Of a DNA stretch of 64,000 bases, positions 52,754 to 62,967 are shown in pieces. The notes beneath the pieces were generated by a model, which worked only from the letters and a program-made list of their open reading frames with translations, searched no databases and was not told where the DNA came from. Numbering within the stretch: the first letter of the stretch is position 1; every line of letters starts with the position of its first letter. A program made the translations under genes and the position numbers. Where the stretch lies: positions 110,137 to 174,136 of the forward strand of contig NZ_FQTV01000010.1 in NCBI RefSeq assembly GCF_900128905.1. Reading direction: 5' to 3'. Source of the stretch: Bacteroides luti (GTDB lineage: Bacteria > Bacteroidota > Bacteroidia > Bacteroidales > Bacteroidaceae).

Positions 52754-55639
52754 ATGAAAAAAATCGTGTTATCAGCAATCTTTGGTAGTTTGTTGAGCGG
52801 GTCTGCGCACGCTCAACTTTCGGAATCTCTTAATGTAAAAGAGTTCAAATTAAGCAATGGTCTTTCAGTCTGGCTTAATGAAGATCATTCTCAGCCTAAA
52901 ATTTTTGGTGCAGTTGTAGTTAAAGCGGGATCGAAAGATTGTCCCAATACTGGTATTGCTCATTATTTTGAGCATATGATGTTTAAAGGGACTGATAAGA
53001 TTGGAACTATAAATTATAGTGAAGAGAAAATCTTATTAGATTCTATTGCTCAGAAGTATGATGAGCTTGCAATAACTAAAGATGAAGCTAAACGTAAACA
53101 GATTCAGAAGGAAATAAATGAATTGAGTATTCGTTCTTCAAAATATGTCATTCCTAATGAGTACGACCGCCTTATCTCAAAATATGGAGGAAGTCGTTTA
53201 AATGCAGGTACTTCTTACGATTGTACTATTTACCACAATGAATTTTCACCTCAGTATATAAATCAGTGGGCAGAGCTTAATAGCGAACGTTTAATGAATC
53301 CTGTCTTCCGCCTGTTTCAAAGTGAACTTGAAACAGTGTATGAGGAGAAGAATATGTATAATGACATGATGGGATATCAGGCTTTAGAAAAAGTTGCAGA
53401 GCGTTTCTTTACTCCTCATCCCTATGCTTTCCCTATTGTAGGAAGTACGGAAAATCTTAAAAATCCACAGCTTTCTGAGATGAGAAAGTTTTTCGAGAAA
53501 TACTATGTTTCCGGTAATATGGGACTTATATTAAGTGGTGATTTCAAAGCAGAAGAAGTTCTTCCGGTATTAGAAAAAACATTCTCAAGAATAAGAAAAG
53601 GGGATGCACCGAAAAGAGATATTGTGCCCTTGCCGCCTTTTTCAGGGGTGGAAGAATTTAAAATAAAAGTGCCAATTCCAATAGTTAAGGCACTGGTTCT
53701 GGGTTGGAGAGGTGTTCCTGCTAATCACGAAGACGAAGTTGCACTTCGTATTGCTATGGGGATTCTAAATAATGATAATAGTACCGGATATCTTGATAAA
53801 CTGGCTGTGGATGGCAAAATTATGGAATCCAAAGCTTTGAATCTTAGTATGAATGAAGCCGGAGTAGTGGGAGTACTGACTGTTCCGAAACTGCTGTTCC
53901 AGTCATATTCTGGAGCTAAGAAGCTTGTAATGCACGAAATAGACAGAGTGAAAAAAGGAGATTTCTCGGATGAAGTTTTTAATAGTCTCAAATTAGAGCA
54001 AAAAAGGAATTATATTAAAAACCTGGAAAACATAGACTCACGTGCTCAAAAAATGTTGTCTCTATTCTCTGAAGGTAAAAGCTGGACCGATTATCTTAAT
54101 GAAGTTAAGAAGATAGATGATCTTACAAAAGATGATATAGTAAAAATTGCAAATAAATATTTCACAGATAATTATCTTCAGGTAAAAAAGAAAACAGGAA
54201 ACTATCCTAAGAATAATCTGAAAAAACCGGGATTTGCACCTATAATTCCTCAAAATTCGGAATCGAAATCAGATTTTGCCAAGGAAATGGAGCAGATAAA
54301 GACATTAGATGCACATCCTCGCTTTCTCGATTTTAAGAATGATGCCAAAGTAATTCAGGTAGCTCCTAAGGTTGTTCTTTATGCTGCATCTAATCCGCAG
54401 AATGATATATTCACTTTAAATATAGAATATGGTAAAGGAACTTTAGAGTCAAAACTTTTAAGTCCAATGGCTACTTACCTGAATCTTTTAGGAACAGATT
54501 CTTCTTCTTTTGATCAATTCAGAGCCAGATTACAAAATTTGGGTAGCACCTTATCTTTTGCTGCCGAACAGAATAAATTTAGTGTTGAAGTATCCGGATT
54601 TGATAAGAATTTTCAAGCAACAGTAGAACTCGTTGCCGACTTCTTTAATCATGCAAAGGCGGAACCTAAAAAGATGAAGCAGGTAGTTGATGAGGCTAAA
54701 CTGAGAGTCAAAGCCATTAAACGTTCTCCGGATGAGTTGGCTAATGCACTGCTAGACAAAGTGCGTTACGGAGATAAATCCGAATACCTGAACCGGCTAT
54801 CTGTTTCTGAAATAAAGAAACTCAAAGGACAGGATTTGATTTCTGAATTTAATAGCATTCAGAAGGTTGAATGTAATATACATTATTGCGGTAATATAGC
54901 AACCGAAACTGTTGTTGACCAAATAAATAAGAATCTCGGAGTAGAAAAGGTTAATGTACCTTCGCAAACTCCGGTTTGCAGAGAAGAAAAGGAATATAAA
55001 GAGCAAACCGTTTATTTTATTGATGATCCGAAATCATCTCAAAGTATTATAGGCGGTTACATCAGAGGAGGAGTAAACAACAACTCTTCAGAACGTTATC
55101 AATCGGCTTTGTTTAACAGCTATTTTGGTGGGAGCATGAGTTCTGTACTATTTCAGCAAATTCGTGAATTCCGTTCTTTAGCTTACAGAGTACGTGCAAC
55201 ATACAAGCTACCTCCGTATAAATACAGTGATAAGAATGGTCAGCTGGTGGCAATACTTTCAACTCAGTGTGATAAAACAACTGATGCAATGGGAATTCTT
55301 GATTCATTGATTAAACAGATGCCTGAAACAGCAGAACGTATTGAGATTGCCCGACAAGATGTTGTAAACAGGGCTAATAATGAATATCCTTCTTTGCGCG
55401 AACGTTCCTTAAAGATTTCATTTTTAATAAAAGAGGGATATACTTCCGACCCGAATAAAGACATTATTGCGAACGTTAGCAACCTTGATATTAAAGATTT
55501 GGTAAACTTCTATAATCAGAATGTAAAAGACCGTACTATAACATATGTGGTTGTAGGAAATTCTAAGAAAATTGATATGACTAAGCTTTCATCCTTTGGA
55601 AAGATTATAAAAGTTAAGTCGAAAGATGTATTCAAATAG
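52754..55639 (+). CDS. M16-family zinc metalloprotease, periplasmic
   Basis: This is a 961-residue insulinase-type protease with a signal peptide (ending SGSAHAQ). The inverted zinc motif HYFEH is at residues 70-74, with the third ligand region ELETVYEEKN further on. The protein has the two M16 halves expected of a full-length pitrilysin-like enzyme; the second half lacks HxxEH, as is usual. It would degrade peptides in the periplasm. It is the third gene of the plus-strand group. Confidence 0.95.
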   Translation: MKKIVLSAIFGSLLSGSAHAQLSESLNVKEFKLSNGLSVWLNEDHSQPKIFGAVVVKAGSKDCPNTGIAHYFEHMMFKGTDKIGTINYSEEKILLDSIAQKYDELAITKDEAKRKQIQKEINELSIRSSKYVIPNEYDRLISKYGGSRLNAGTSYDCTIYHNEFSPQYINQWAELNSERLMNPVFRLFQSELETVYEEKNMYNDMMGYQALEKVAERFFTPHPYAFPIVGSTENLKNPQLSEMRKFFEKYYVSGNMGLILSGDFKAEEVLPVLEKTFSRIRKGDAPKRDIVPLPPFSGVEEFKIKVPIPIVKALVLGWRGVPANHEDEVALRIAMGILNNDNSTGYLDKLAVDGKIMESKALNLSMNEAGVVGVLTVPKLLFQSYSGAKKLVMHEIDRVKKGDFSDEVFNSLKLEQKRNYIKNLENIDSRAQKMLSLFSEGKSWTDYLNEVKKIDDLTKDDIVKIANKYFTDNYLQVKKKTGNYPKNNLKKPGFAPIIPQNSESKSDFAKEMEQIKTLDAHPRFLDFKNDAKVIQVAPKVVLYAASNPQNDIFTLNIEYGKGTLESKLLSPMATYLNLLGTDSSSFDQFRARLQNLGSTLSFAAEQNKFSVEVSGFDKNFQATVELVADFFNHAKAEPKKMKQVVDEAKLRVKAIKRSPDELANALLDKVRYGDKSEYLNRLSVSEIKKLKGQDLISEFNSIQKVECNIHYCGNIATETVVDQINKNLGVEKVNVPSQTPVCREEKEYKEQTVYFIDDPKSSQSIIGGYIRGGVNNNSSERYQSALFNSYFGGSMSSVLFQQIREFRSLAYRVRATYKLPPYKYSDKNGQLVAILSTQCDKTTDAMGILDSLIKQMPETAERIEIARQDVVNRANNEYPSLRERSLKISFLIKEGYTSDPNKDIIANVSNLDIKDLVNFYNQNVKDRTITYVVVGNSKKIDMTKLSSFGKIIKVKSKDVFK

Positions 55640-55769
55640 CAATATTAAATAGAAGCATAAATCTATCTTCGTTTTATTGAAAGTATAATCGGAGATAAAA
55701 AACTATCAGGCCGGAGTCTTGCTAAACTTTGGCCTGTTCTTTTAAAAGATACACCGGATGTTTGTATAT

Positions 55770-55847
55770 TCTTGTACAAAAGAATGCATTCTTCTGTACA
55801 AAAGATTTAATTGTTCTGTACAGAAGATTACATTCTTTTGTACAAGA
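55770..55847. repeat. GTACA inverted-repeat cluster after the M16 protease gene
   Basis: The outer perfect 17-bp arms (55770-55786 and 55831-55847, core CTTGTACAAAAGAATG) enclose two further GTACA units, one of them the palindrome TTCTGTACAGAA. The unit sequence and layout match the cluster at 41400-41474. Confidence 0.65.
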
Positions 55848-55975
55848 TATTATTAATGTCTGGTTTTGAAAATATAAAACTACTCGGGCTATTTAAAGAA
55901 CTCCGGTGGCATTTTAATGAAAAGTAGGAGTGGTGTAATAAAGAGAAACACTACATAAATTTTAATTTTGCAAAA

Positions 55976-56079
55976 TTGATCTAGCAATCTAGCAGTTGAC
56001 GTGTAACTTCCTGGTAATTAGTGTATAAAAACTGCTAGATCAAATTTATTTGTTCTAGCAGTGATCTAGCAATCTAGCA
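55976..56079. repeat. CTAGCA repeat cluster
   Basis: A 17-bp direct repeat GATCTAGCAATCTAGCA occurs at 55978-55994 and 56063-56079. TTGATCTAGCA (55976-55986) is the exact inverse of TGCTAGATCAA (56033-56043). Six CTAGCA/TGCTAG units fall within about 100 bases. Confidence 0.6.
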
Positions 56080-56129
56080 CCTTTAATTGGCCAAAAAGTT
56101 CCAATTTTAATCACTGTTGAGATAATAAA

Positions 56130-56171
56130 AAAAGTCGCAAGCCATTTTATTTTTTATGGCTTACGACTTTT
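56130..56171 (-). terminator. Terminator after the LpxA-like gene
   Basis: The arms 56130-56145 and 56156-56171 pair over 16 positions with one mismatch and a 10-base AT-rich loop, with A/T runs outside. On the minus strand it follows the LpxA-like stop codon at the end of the efflux group. Confidence 0.7.
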
Positions 56172-56193
56172 ATAATAAAGGTAAAAAGTATGC

Positions 56194-56970
56194 TTAAATT
56201 AGTCCTTTATTGGAGTTCTTGATAAAGTTTATGATATTTTCTATCTCATCACTCATTGGAACCTCTTGTACTACTCTTATTAATGCATCGGCAATACTTA
56301 CTTTTGAATGGAAAATTAATCCATAAGCCTGAGCAATGTGCTGAATTATCTTTTCTGAAACATTATGATGTTTAAGTACTTCAACATTAACTCCATAATA
56401 ACTGGTAGGATTTGTTGTAGTGACAATATATGGAGGAACATCTTTCTTTAAGCGACATCCTCCTTGTACCAGACTCCAGGCACCAACACGGGTATCCTGA
56501 AACATACTAACCATTGAACTGAATATAACATGAGAACCGATAACACAGTTTCCGGCAATAACAGATTTTATGCCTATTACACAATGGTCTGCTATATTGC
56601 AATCATGGCAAATATGCACACCATCCATAATAAAGTTGTTATCACCGATAACAGATTTTCCGGTACTGCTGGATGAACGGCTGATTACTATATTTTCACG
56701 AAATACATTATTATTTCCAATTTCAAGAATTGTATCTCCACCGTGATATGAAAAATCTTGTGGAGTAGCACCAAGAACAGTGTTCTGGAAAACCTGATTA
56801 TTGTTTCCCATGCGAGTTCCGTTTAAAATACTTGCATTAGGCATAATGACGCAATTATCTCCGATTACCACATTTTTATCAATGTATGCAAAAGGATGTA
56901 TAACTACACCTTCTCCGATTTTAGCTTCCGGATCAACATAAGCCAATGGGCTGATTGTATTCATATGCAT
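56194..56970 (-). CDS. LpxA-like acyltransferase paralogue
   Basis: This is a 258-residue left-handed beta-helix protein closely matching LpxA (acyl-ACP-UDP-GlcNAc O-acyltransferase) over its whole length, including the C-terminal helical domain ending KGLI. Compared with E. coli LpxA the catalytic base corresponding to H125 is kept (H122 in HICHDC, with H119 matching H122), but positions matching K76, H99, H144 and H160 are S, S, N and F. It lies 19 bases after the efflux channel gene rather than beside lpxD/lpxC. It may be a paralogue with altered substrate; activity is uncertain. Confidence 0.88.
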   Translation of the reverse strand: MHMNTISPLAYVDPEAKIGEGVVIHPFAYIDKNVVIGDNCVIMPNASILNGTRMGNNNQVFQNTVLGATPQDFSYHGGDTILEIGNNNVFRENIVISRSSSSTGKSVIGDNNFIMDGVHICHDCNIADHCVIGIKSVIAGNCVIGSHVIFSSMVSMFQDTRVGAWSLVQGGCRLKKDVPPYIVTTTNPTSYYGVNVEVLKHHNVSEKIIQHIAQAYGLIFHSKVSIADALIRVVQEVPMSDEIENIINFIKNSNKGLI

Positions 56971-56989
56971 TTTATTTAAAGTTTATGTA

Positions 56990-58366
56990 TTATCTTCCAC
57001 CTCCCAGAGCCTGATAAAGATTGATAACGGCCTGAATCCGTTCAAAACTATCTTTAACATCTGATAACTGAGCACTCAATAATGATTGCTTGGCAGTTAA
57101 AACTTCTAAGTATGTAGATGACTGGTATTTCATTAATTGCATTGTTTTATCAACACTACTTTCCAATGATTGAATCTGCAGTTTGCGTTGAACACACTTT
57201 TCATTGGAAGACTGGAACTGGTAAAGAGCATTGCTAACTTCAGAGCCAGCATTTAATATACTTTTCTGGAAAGTAAGTAGTGCTTCTTCTTGTTGAGCCT
57301 TGGCAATCTTTAATTTTGCAACATTAGCACCTCTGTCAAATATTGGCTGAGTTAAAGAACCAACTGCAGAAGCAATGAATTTTGCCGGATTAATAATTGC
57401 ACCTCCGGCGCTGTTTGTCCATCCGGCCGATCCATTTATTGTAATTTTAGGATAGAATGCCGAGCGTGCCTGGTTTGTATAATAGTAACTACCAGCCAAT
57501 GCCATCTCTGCTTGTTTCACGTCCGGACGGTTAGAAAGCATTTGTACAGGAATACCTGCAGATAAATGCTCTGGCATTTGTTGTTCAGCCAATGTTCCAC
57601 GTTCAATCTGCTGTGGAGCTTGCCCAAGAAGCAGTGATAATGTATTTTCAGTTTCCCGGATCTGCTTTTTCAAATCAGGTATACTTGCATTTATTGTATA
57701 ATAATTAGCTTCGCTTTGAGCTACTGCAGCTTCATTAGTAAGACCTGCTTGTTTCATTATCTTCATGGCCTTAACATTTTCTCCCCAGTTTTTTGCTGTT
57801 TGTTCTGTTATAGCCAACTGCTTGTCGAGCATTAACAAAGTGTAATAACAGTTAGCTACATTGGCAATAACCTGAGTTTGCACAGCCTGGCGATATGCTT
57901 CACTTTGCAATAGTGAAGCTTTTGCTTCGCGTTTTGCATTCAGGATATTTCCAAAGATATCTAACTCCCAACTAGCTGTAACTGGTAACTGATATGTCTT
58001 TGTTGCAGCCTTGCCGTCAAAGCTACTGATTGTTCCCTGTGGCGATAATGAAAGAGATGGAAGAAATGCAAGACGAGCAGCTGTTAATATTGACTTTACT
58101 TCTTCAACTTTAAGCATTGCAGTCTGTAAATCAAGATTGCTTGATAAACTTTTCTCTATCAGATTCTGAAGCTTGGGATCTTTGAATACTTCTTTCCATG
58201 GAAGATTACCCATATTGGTTGTATCGGAAGCTAGCGTATCTTTAACAGAAACTGTATCCCGGTACATGCCAGAGACATCAACCTTTGGTCTTTCGTATGT
58301 TTTGTAGATGTTGCAACTGCTTAATACAGCAGTTGCACACATCATTCCTATTATTTGTTTTTTCAT
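56990..58366 (-). CDS. RND efflux outer-membrane channel (OprM/NodT family)
   Basis: This is a 458-residue outer-membrane lipoprotein of the TolC-like OprM/NodT family. The start at 58366 (MKKQIIGMM) gives a proper SPII signal with Cys18 in AVLSSC; the longer frame to 58501 would add 45 residues without a signal and would overlap the pump gene. The two repeated OEP halves are rich in heptad-like helices. It lies 4 bases after the RND pump gene and would form the exit duct of the pump. Confidence 0.94.
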   Translation of the reverse strand: MKKQIIGMMCATAVLSSCNIYKTYERPKVDVSGMYRDTVSVKDTLASDTTNMGNLPWKEVFKDPKLQNLIEKSLSSNLDLQTAMLKVEEVKSILTAARLAFLPSLSLSPQGTISSFDGKAATKTYQLPVTASWELDIFGNILNAKREAKASLLQSEAYRQAVQTQVIANVANCYYTLLMLDKQLAITEQTAKNWGENVKAMKIMKQAGLTNEAAVAQSEANYYTINASIPDLKKQIRETENTLSLLLGQAPQQIERGTLAEQQMPEHLSAGIPVQMLSNRPDVKQAEMALAGSYYYTNQARSAFYPKITINGSAGWTNSAGGAIINPAKFIASAVGSLTQPIFDRGANVAKLKIAKAQQEEALLTFQKSILNAGSEVSNALYQFQSSNEKCVQRKLQIQSLESSVDKTMQLMKYQSSTYLEVLTAKQSLLSAQLSDVKDSFERIQAVINLYQALGGGR

Positions 58367-58370
58367 TCCG

Positions 58371-61300
58371 TTATTCATTATCAATTTTACTATATTGTTC
58401 AAGTTCAGGAATTGCTTCACTGACATCCATTCCTGTCTTTTGTATAGGTTTGATCTTTTCCTGTAGATATTCAAATGCCACGAATAATCCCGGCACAACA
58501 AATATCTGACAGATTACACCAATCAACATACCTCCAACAGCACCACCACCAAGAGTACGGTTACCGTTTGCACCAACTCCGCTAGCAAACATCAAAGGCA
58601 ACAGACCGATAATCATTGCCAGAGATGTCATCAAAATAGGACGTAAACGAGCTGTTGCACCCAATATGGCAGAATAGGTTACACTCATGCCTGAATGTCT
58701 TCTTTGAAGAGCAAACTCAGTGATTAGAATGGCATTTTTAGCTAACAATCCAATCAACATAATCAACGCAATCTGCAGGTAAATATCGTTTTGAGTTCCC
58801 ATAAACTGTGCAAATACGAATGCTCCGGCCAAACCGAATGGAATGGATAGGATTACTACAAGTGGCAATATATAACTTTCATATTGTGCACTAAGCAATA
58901 AGTAAACGAAGACAATACACAGAACAAACACAATTGCAGTGGTACTTCCTCCGGTACTTTGCTCTTCACGAGTCATACCAGAGAACTCATATCCATATCC
59001 TGTTGGTAGAGTTTGAGCAGCAACCTCTTCAATAGCTTTGATGGCTTCACCCGAAGCAAAACCTGGTTTCGGAGCTCCGTTTATAGTCATAGAGGTAAAC
59101 ATGTTAAATCTGTTGATTACATCCGGACCATAAACTTTCTTTATTGTCATAAATTGACTGATTGGAGCCATCTCACTGCCGTTACGAACATATATACTGT
59201 TCAGCGTTTCCGGACTAATACGATATTTGGCATCGGCCTGAACATATACCCTGTATAATTTACCAAAACGGTTAAAGTTAGAAACATACATACCACCATA
59301 ATATCCCTGAAGAGTTTCAAGAATAGCATTTGGACTTATGCCTGCTTGCTTACATTTAGCTGCATCTACATCAACCTGATATTGAGGGAAATTAGGATTA
59401 AATGAAGTCATTGCTCTTGCAATTTCCGGTCGCTGATTTAATGCTGCCAGGAAGTTCTGAGAAACTTTACTAAAGTTATCCAGACTACCACCTGTCTTGT
59501 CCTGAAGGTTCATTTCAAAACCATTAGTCATACTGTAACCTGAAATCATTGGAGGAGCAAAGATAAGTATTTGCGCATCTTTTATGCTTGCAGTTTGCTG
59601 GTATAACATACCAATAACACTATTAACATCTTGTCCTTTTCCCTTACGTTCATCCCAATTGCGAAGCTTGCAGAAGAAACTACCGTAAGAACTACCCGCA
59701 CCGGATAAAAGTCCATAACCTCCAATTTGTATATTGGTTTCAATCAAAGGATTGGATTTTAGTATATCATTTACTTTTTTCAATGTTTCTTCAGTACGTT
59801 CCAATGATGTTCCCGGTGCCATGTTTACTGACATCATGAAAGTTCCGGTATCTTCATTTGGCACCATTCCAGATGGAGTAAATTTCATTAATACTACCAG
59901 CAAAATGAAACTTATGATAACCAAACCAAATGATATCCATTTATGTTTGATGATTCGTGATATACTACCTTTATATTTTTCCAGTAACTTATCATAAGTT
60001 GTATTAAAAGCTATATGGAAACGTTCCATAAAACTCGTTTTACTATTATCTCCTTCTTTATTATGTGGTTTTAGCAATATAGCACATAATGCCGGGCTAA
60101 GGGTTAATGCATTTAATGCCGATAAGCCAATTGCAACAGCCATTGTAACTCCAAACTGACGATAGAATACACCCGAAGTTCCTCCCATGAAACTTACAGG
60201 GACAAACACAGACATCATTACCAGGGTTATTGAAAGGATAGCGCCAGAAATTTCACTCATAGCATCAATCGAAGCTAGTTTTGCCGATTTATATCCCTGG
60301 TCTATTTTGGCGTGGACCGCCTCAACCACCACTATGGCATCGTCCACCACTATGGCTATGGCCAGTACCAATGCGCTTAAAGTTAATAAATTGATACTAA
60401 ATCCAAATAATTTCAGCATTAAGAAAGTACCAATCAAAGCTACCGGTATAGCAATTGCCGGGATAAGTGTGGAACGGAAATCCTGCAAGAAAATATACAC
60501 TACTAATACTACAAGTATAAAGGCTTCCAATAATGTCTTGAGTACTTCATAAATTGAAGCAAACAAGAAGTCATTGGTATTCATCATTATATTGTATTTA
60601 ACTCCTGAAGGCAAGGACTTCTCTGTATCCTTCATCAAAGAAGTCACGTTCTTGATAATTTCAGTAGCATTAGAACCTGGAGTTTGATATATAATACAAG
60701 TTACTCCGTTACGTCCGTTTGTATAACTATTTACACTGATTGACTGAGCTCCTAATTCAATACGCGCAACATCTTTAAGTCTTAAAACATTTCCGTCTGC
60801 AGAGGCTCTGATAACAATATTCTCAAATTCTTCTGTTTTCTGAAGACGACCTTTTGTCTTCATTGTATATTGAAAAGACTGCTTTCCGTCTTCACCAAAT
60901 TGCCCAGGTGCAGCTTCAATATTTTGTTCAGCCAGTGCAGCAGATACATCGCCTGGCATTAGTTTATATTGAGCCATTACTTCAGGCTTGAGCCATATAC
61001 GCATAGAGTATTCACGTGCGCCCATAACACTAGCATCACCGACTCCAGGTACACGCATAATTTGTGGTACGATGTTTATCTTAGCATAGTTCTGCAAGAA
61101 TGTTTGGTCGTACTTATTGTCTGAACTATAGACGGAAAATACCATCAACATACTAGTTTGGCGTTTACTTGTAATAACTCCTACTTTGGTAACTTCTGCC
61201 GGTAGCAATCCTTGTGCTTTTGTTACACGGTTCTGTACATTTACGGCAGCCATATCAGGGTCACTTCCCTGTTTAAAGTATACATTAATCGTTGCCATTC

Positions 61301-61559
61301 CATTGTTTGAGGCACTAGATGTCATGTATGTCATATTTTCCACACCGTTGATTGATTCTTCAAGTGGAGCAATCACACTGTTCATTACCGTCTGTGCATT
61401 TGCTCCCGTATACATTGTACTAACCTGAATGGTAGGAGGGGCAATATTAGGATATTGTTCGACTGGTAAAGATACAAGCCCGATTATACCCAAAACAACA
61501 ACAAATATTGATATAACTGTTGAGAGTACCGGGCGGTTTATAAATTTATCTAATTTCAT
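58371..61559 (-). CDS. RND multidrug efflux pump, inner-membrane subunit (AcrB-like)
   Basis: This is a 1062-residue HAE1-family resistance-nodulation-division transporter with 12 transmembrane helices and two large periplasmic loops. The proton-relay aspartates are seen in IVVDDAIVVVEAVH near residue 405, and the relay lysine in LIGLLAKNAILITE. The pump exports hydrophobic drugs, bile-type compounds or dyes using the proton gradient. It lies between the membrane fusion protein gene (27 bases upstream) and the outer-membrane channel gene. Confidence 0.97.
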   Translation of the reverse strand: MKLDKFINRPVLSTVISIFVVVLGIIGLVSLPVEQYPNIAPPTIQVSTMYTGANAQTVMNSVIAPLEESINGVENMTYMTSSASNNGMATINVYFKQGSDPDMAAVNVQNRVTKAQGLLPAEVTKVGVITSKRQTSMLMVFSVYSSDNKYDQTFLQNYAKINIVPQIMRVPGVGDASVMGAREYSMRIWLKPEVMAQYKLMPGDVSAALAEQNIEAAPGQFGEDGKQSFQYTMKTKGRLQKTEEFENIVIRASADGNVLRLKDVARIELGAQSISVNSYTNGRNGVTCIIYQTPGSNATEIIKNVTSLMKDTEKSLPSGVKYNIMMNTNDFLFASIYEVLKTLLEAFILVVLVVYIFLQDFRSTLIPAIAIPVALIGTFLMLKLFGFSINLLTLSALVLAIAIVVDDAIVVVEAVHAKIDQGYKSAKLASIDAMSEISGAILSITLVMMSVFVPVSFMGGTSGVFYRQFGVTMAVAIGLSALNALTLSPALCAILLKPHNKEGDNSKTSFMERFHIAFNTTYDKLLEKYKGSISRIIKHKWISFGLVIISFILLVVLMKFTPSGMVPNEDTGTFMMSVNMAPGTSLERTEETLKKVNDILKSNPLIETNIQIGGYGLLSGAGSSYGSFFCKLRNWDERKGKGQDVNSVIGMLYQQTASIKDAQILIFAPPMISGYSMTNGFEMNLQDKTGGSLDNFSKVSQNFLAALNQRPEIARAMTSFNPNFPQYQVDVDAAKCKQAGISPNAILETLQGYYGGMYVSNFNRFGKLYRVYVQADAKYRISPETLNSIYVRNGSEMAPISQFMTIKKVYGPDVINRFNMFTSMTINGAPKPGFASGEAIKAIEEVAAQTLPTGYGYEFSGMTREEQSTGGSTTAIVFVLCIVFVYLLLSAQYESYILPLVVILSIPFGLAGAFVFAQFMGTQNDIYLQIALIMLIGLLAKNAILITEFALQRRHSGMSVTYSAILGATARLRPILMTSLAMIIGLLPLMFASGVGANGNRTLGGGAVGGMLIGVICQIFVVPGLFVAFEYLQEKIKPIQKTGMDVSEAIPELEQYSKIDNE

Positions 61560-61586
61560 ATTTCTTCTGTTTTAATATACACCTAT

Positions 61587-62783
61587 TTACTTAGAAGCTT
61601 TTTCAGAAGATTGTTGTGCCTGAGCTTGTTTGGCAGCAGCTTGTTCCGGAGTTATTTCCTTAATTTGCATGCCATCTTTAAGTGTGCCTACACCTTCGGT
61701 AACAATTTTATCACCAGCTTTCAGGCCAGATGTTACAATATAATTCTGACCATCATCTAAAGAGAATATTTCAATAGGAGTACTTTTTACTGTTGATTTG
61801 CTATCAACTACATATGCATACTTTTTATCTTGTATCTCATAAGTTGCTTTCTGAGGAATAACAATACAGTTATTCATTTTATAAGGGATCAATACAGACC
61901 CTGTACCTCCACTTCTTAAAGTGCGGTTTTTATTAGGGAATTTAGCACGTACATTTACAGAACCTGTACTTTGATCAATAACTCCACTCATAGTTTCTAC
62001 TTTGCCGGTTTCACCATAGATACTTCCATCTATCATTTGCAATTCAACATTAGACATTTTCTTAAGTATATCTTTTTGTGAATTACCTTCGTTGGTAAGA
62101 CTTAAAAGTTGTCTTTCGGTCATTGAAAAATAAGCATACATATCTGAAATATCAGAAACTGTAGTAAGTGGTGTAACTGTGCTTGGGCTAGCTAAACTTC
62201 CTACACGGAAAGGTATGCTTCCTACAACTCCATTTGATGGACTTGTAACTCTTGTAAATGATAAGTTCTTTTTAGCAGAAATAAGCTGTGCGTTAGCTTG
62301 TGCTAATGCAGCTTTACTTGATAAAAGAGCGTTTTCTGCAGTCTGCAGATCATAAGAACCTATTATATTATTCTTTGCAAGCTCTCTTTTATTTTCGGCT
62401 GTTAGCTTAGCGGTTGCTACGTTTGCTTTAGCAACATTGACAGACGCCATAGCAACATTAACAGCTTCCTGATATTGAACAGGATCAATAATAAAAAGAG
62501 TCTGGCCTTTATGAACAACAGAACCTTCATCTACACATAATTTAGTTATCGTTCCTGAAACCTGAGGACGAATTTCAATATCCTGCTTTCCTTTTATTGT
62601 AGCAGGATATGAACTTTTTAGTTCCACATCAGATGTTTTCAATACTGTAACTGCGTATTCCTGAACCATATCTTTTCCCGCCATATTTCCACTCTTTTTA
62701 CATGAGCTAAGGGATAGACATACTAATAAAACTCCAACTATTGAGAGTGGAGTAACAAACAATCTACTAATGTTCTTAATCAT
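61587..62783 (-). CDS. RND efflux membrane fusion protein (AcrA-like)
   Basis: This is a 398-residue periplasmic adaptor lipoprotein (lipobox ending LSLSSC, Cys28). It has the usual hairpin, lipoyl and beta-barrel domains (IEIRPQVSGTITKLCVDEG; SLASPSTVTPLTTVSDIS) and an Ala/Gln-rich C-terminal tail. It joins the inner-membrane pump to the outer-membrane channel. It is the first gene of the operon, divergent from the AraC-type regulator. Confidence 0.96.
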   Translation of the reverse strand: MIKNISRLFVTPLSIVGVLLVCLSLSSCKKSGNMAGKDMVQEYAVTVLKTSDVELKSSYPATIKGKQDIEIRPQVSGTITKLCVDEGSVVHKGQTLFIIDPVQYQEAVNVAMASVNVAKANVATAKLTAENKRELAKNNIIGSYDLQTAENALLSSKAALAQANAQLISAKKNLSFTRVTSPSNGVVGSIPFRVGSLASPSTVTPLTTVSDISDMYAYFSMTERQLLSLTNEGNSQKDILKKMSNVELQMIDGSIYGETGKVETMSGVIDQSTGSVNVRAKFPNKNRTLRSGGTGSVLIPYKMNNCIVIPQKATYEIQDKKYAYVVDSKSTVKSTPIEIFSLDDGQNYIVTSGLKAGDKIVTEGVGTLKDGMQIKEITPEQAAAKQAQAQQSSEKASK

Positions 62784-62927
62784 AAGATAAACATAATTAG
62801 TTAATATACTTTTTACCTAAATTAATCTTTGCAAAGTTCATAATAATCGAATAAGCCAGAAAGTCCTAAAATTCATTATAATTGGTCTATATTTCATTAT
62901 GTTATTGTTGTATTAACAAATATATAC

Positions 62928-62935
62928 TATTTTTG
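62928..62935 (+). promoter_or_regulatory. -7 box for the AraC-type regulator
   Basis: TATTTTTG matches TAnnTTTG 32 bases upstream of the ATG. A minus-strand TATATTTG (62917-62924) lies beside it and may serve the efflux operon, so the two promoters could overlap. A CTTTGCAAAG palindrome lies at 62827-62836 between the divergent genes. Confidence 0.45.
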
Positions 62936-62967
62936 TGGTCTAAAAAGAATTAATAATAAATAAAATC

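Larger units (their letters stand above)
55640..56193. other. Intergenic region dense in inverted repeats
   Basis: This stretch of 554 bases has no gene. It holds a weak GGCC hairpin near 55706-55737 that could end the M16 transcript, the GTACA cluster at 55770-55847, the CTAGCA cluster at 55976-56079 and the terminator at 56130-56171. The rest is plain AT-rich sequence. Confidence 0.7.

Noticed and set aside
56990..58501. Longer start for the efflux channel gene
   Set aside because: It would overlap the pump gene by over 100 bases and bury the lipoprotein signal; the start at 58366 is preferred.
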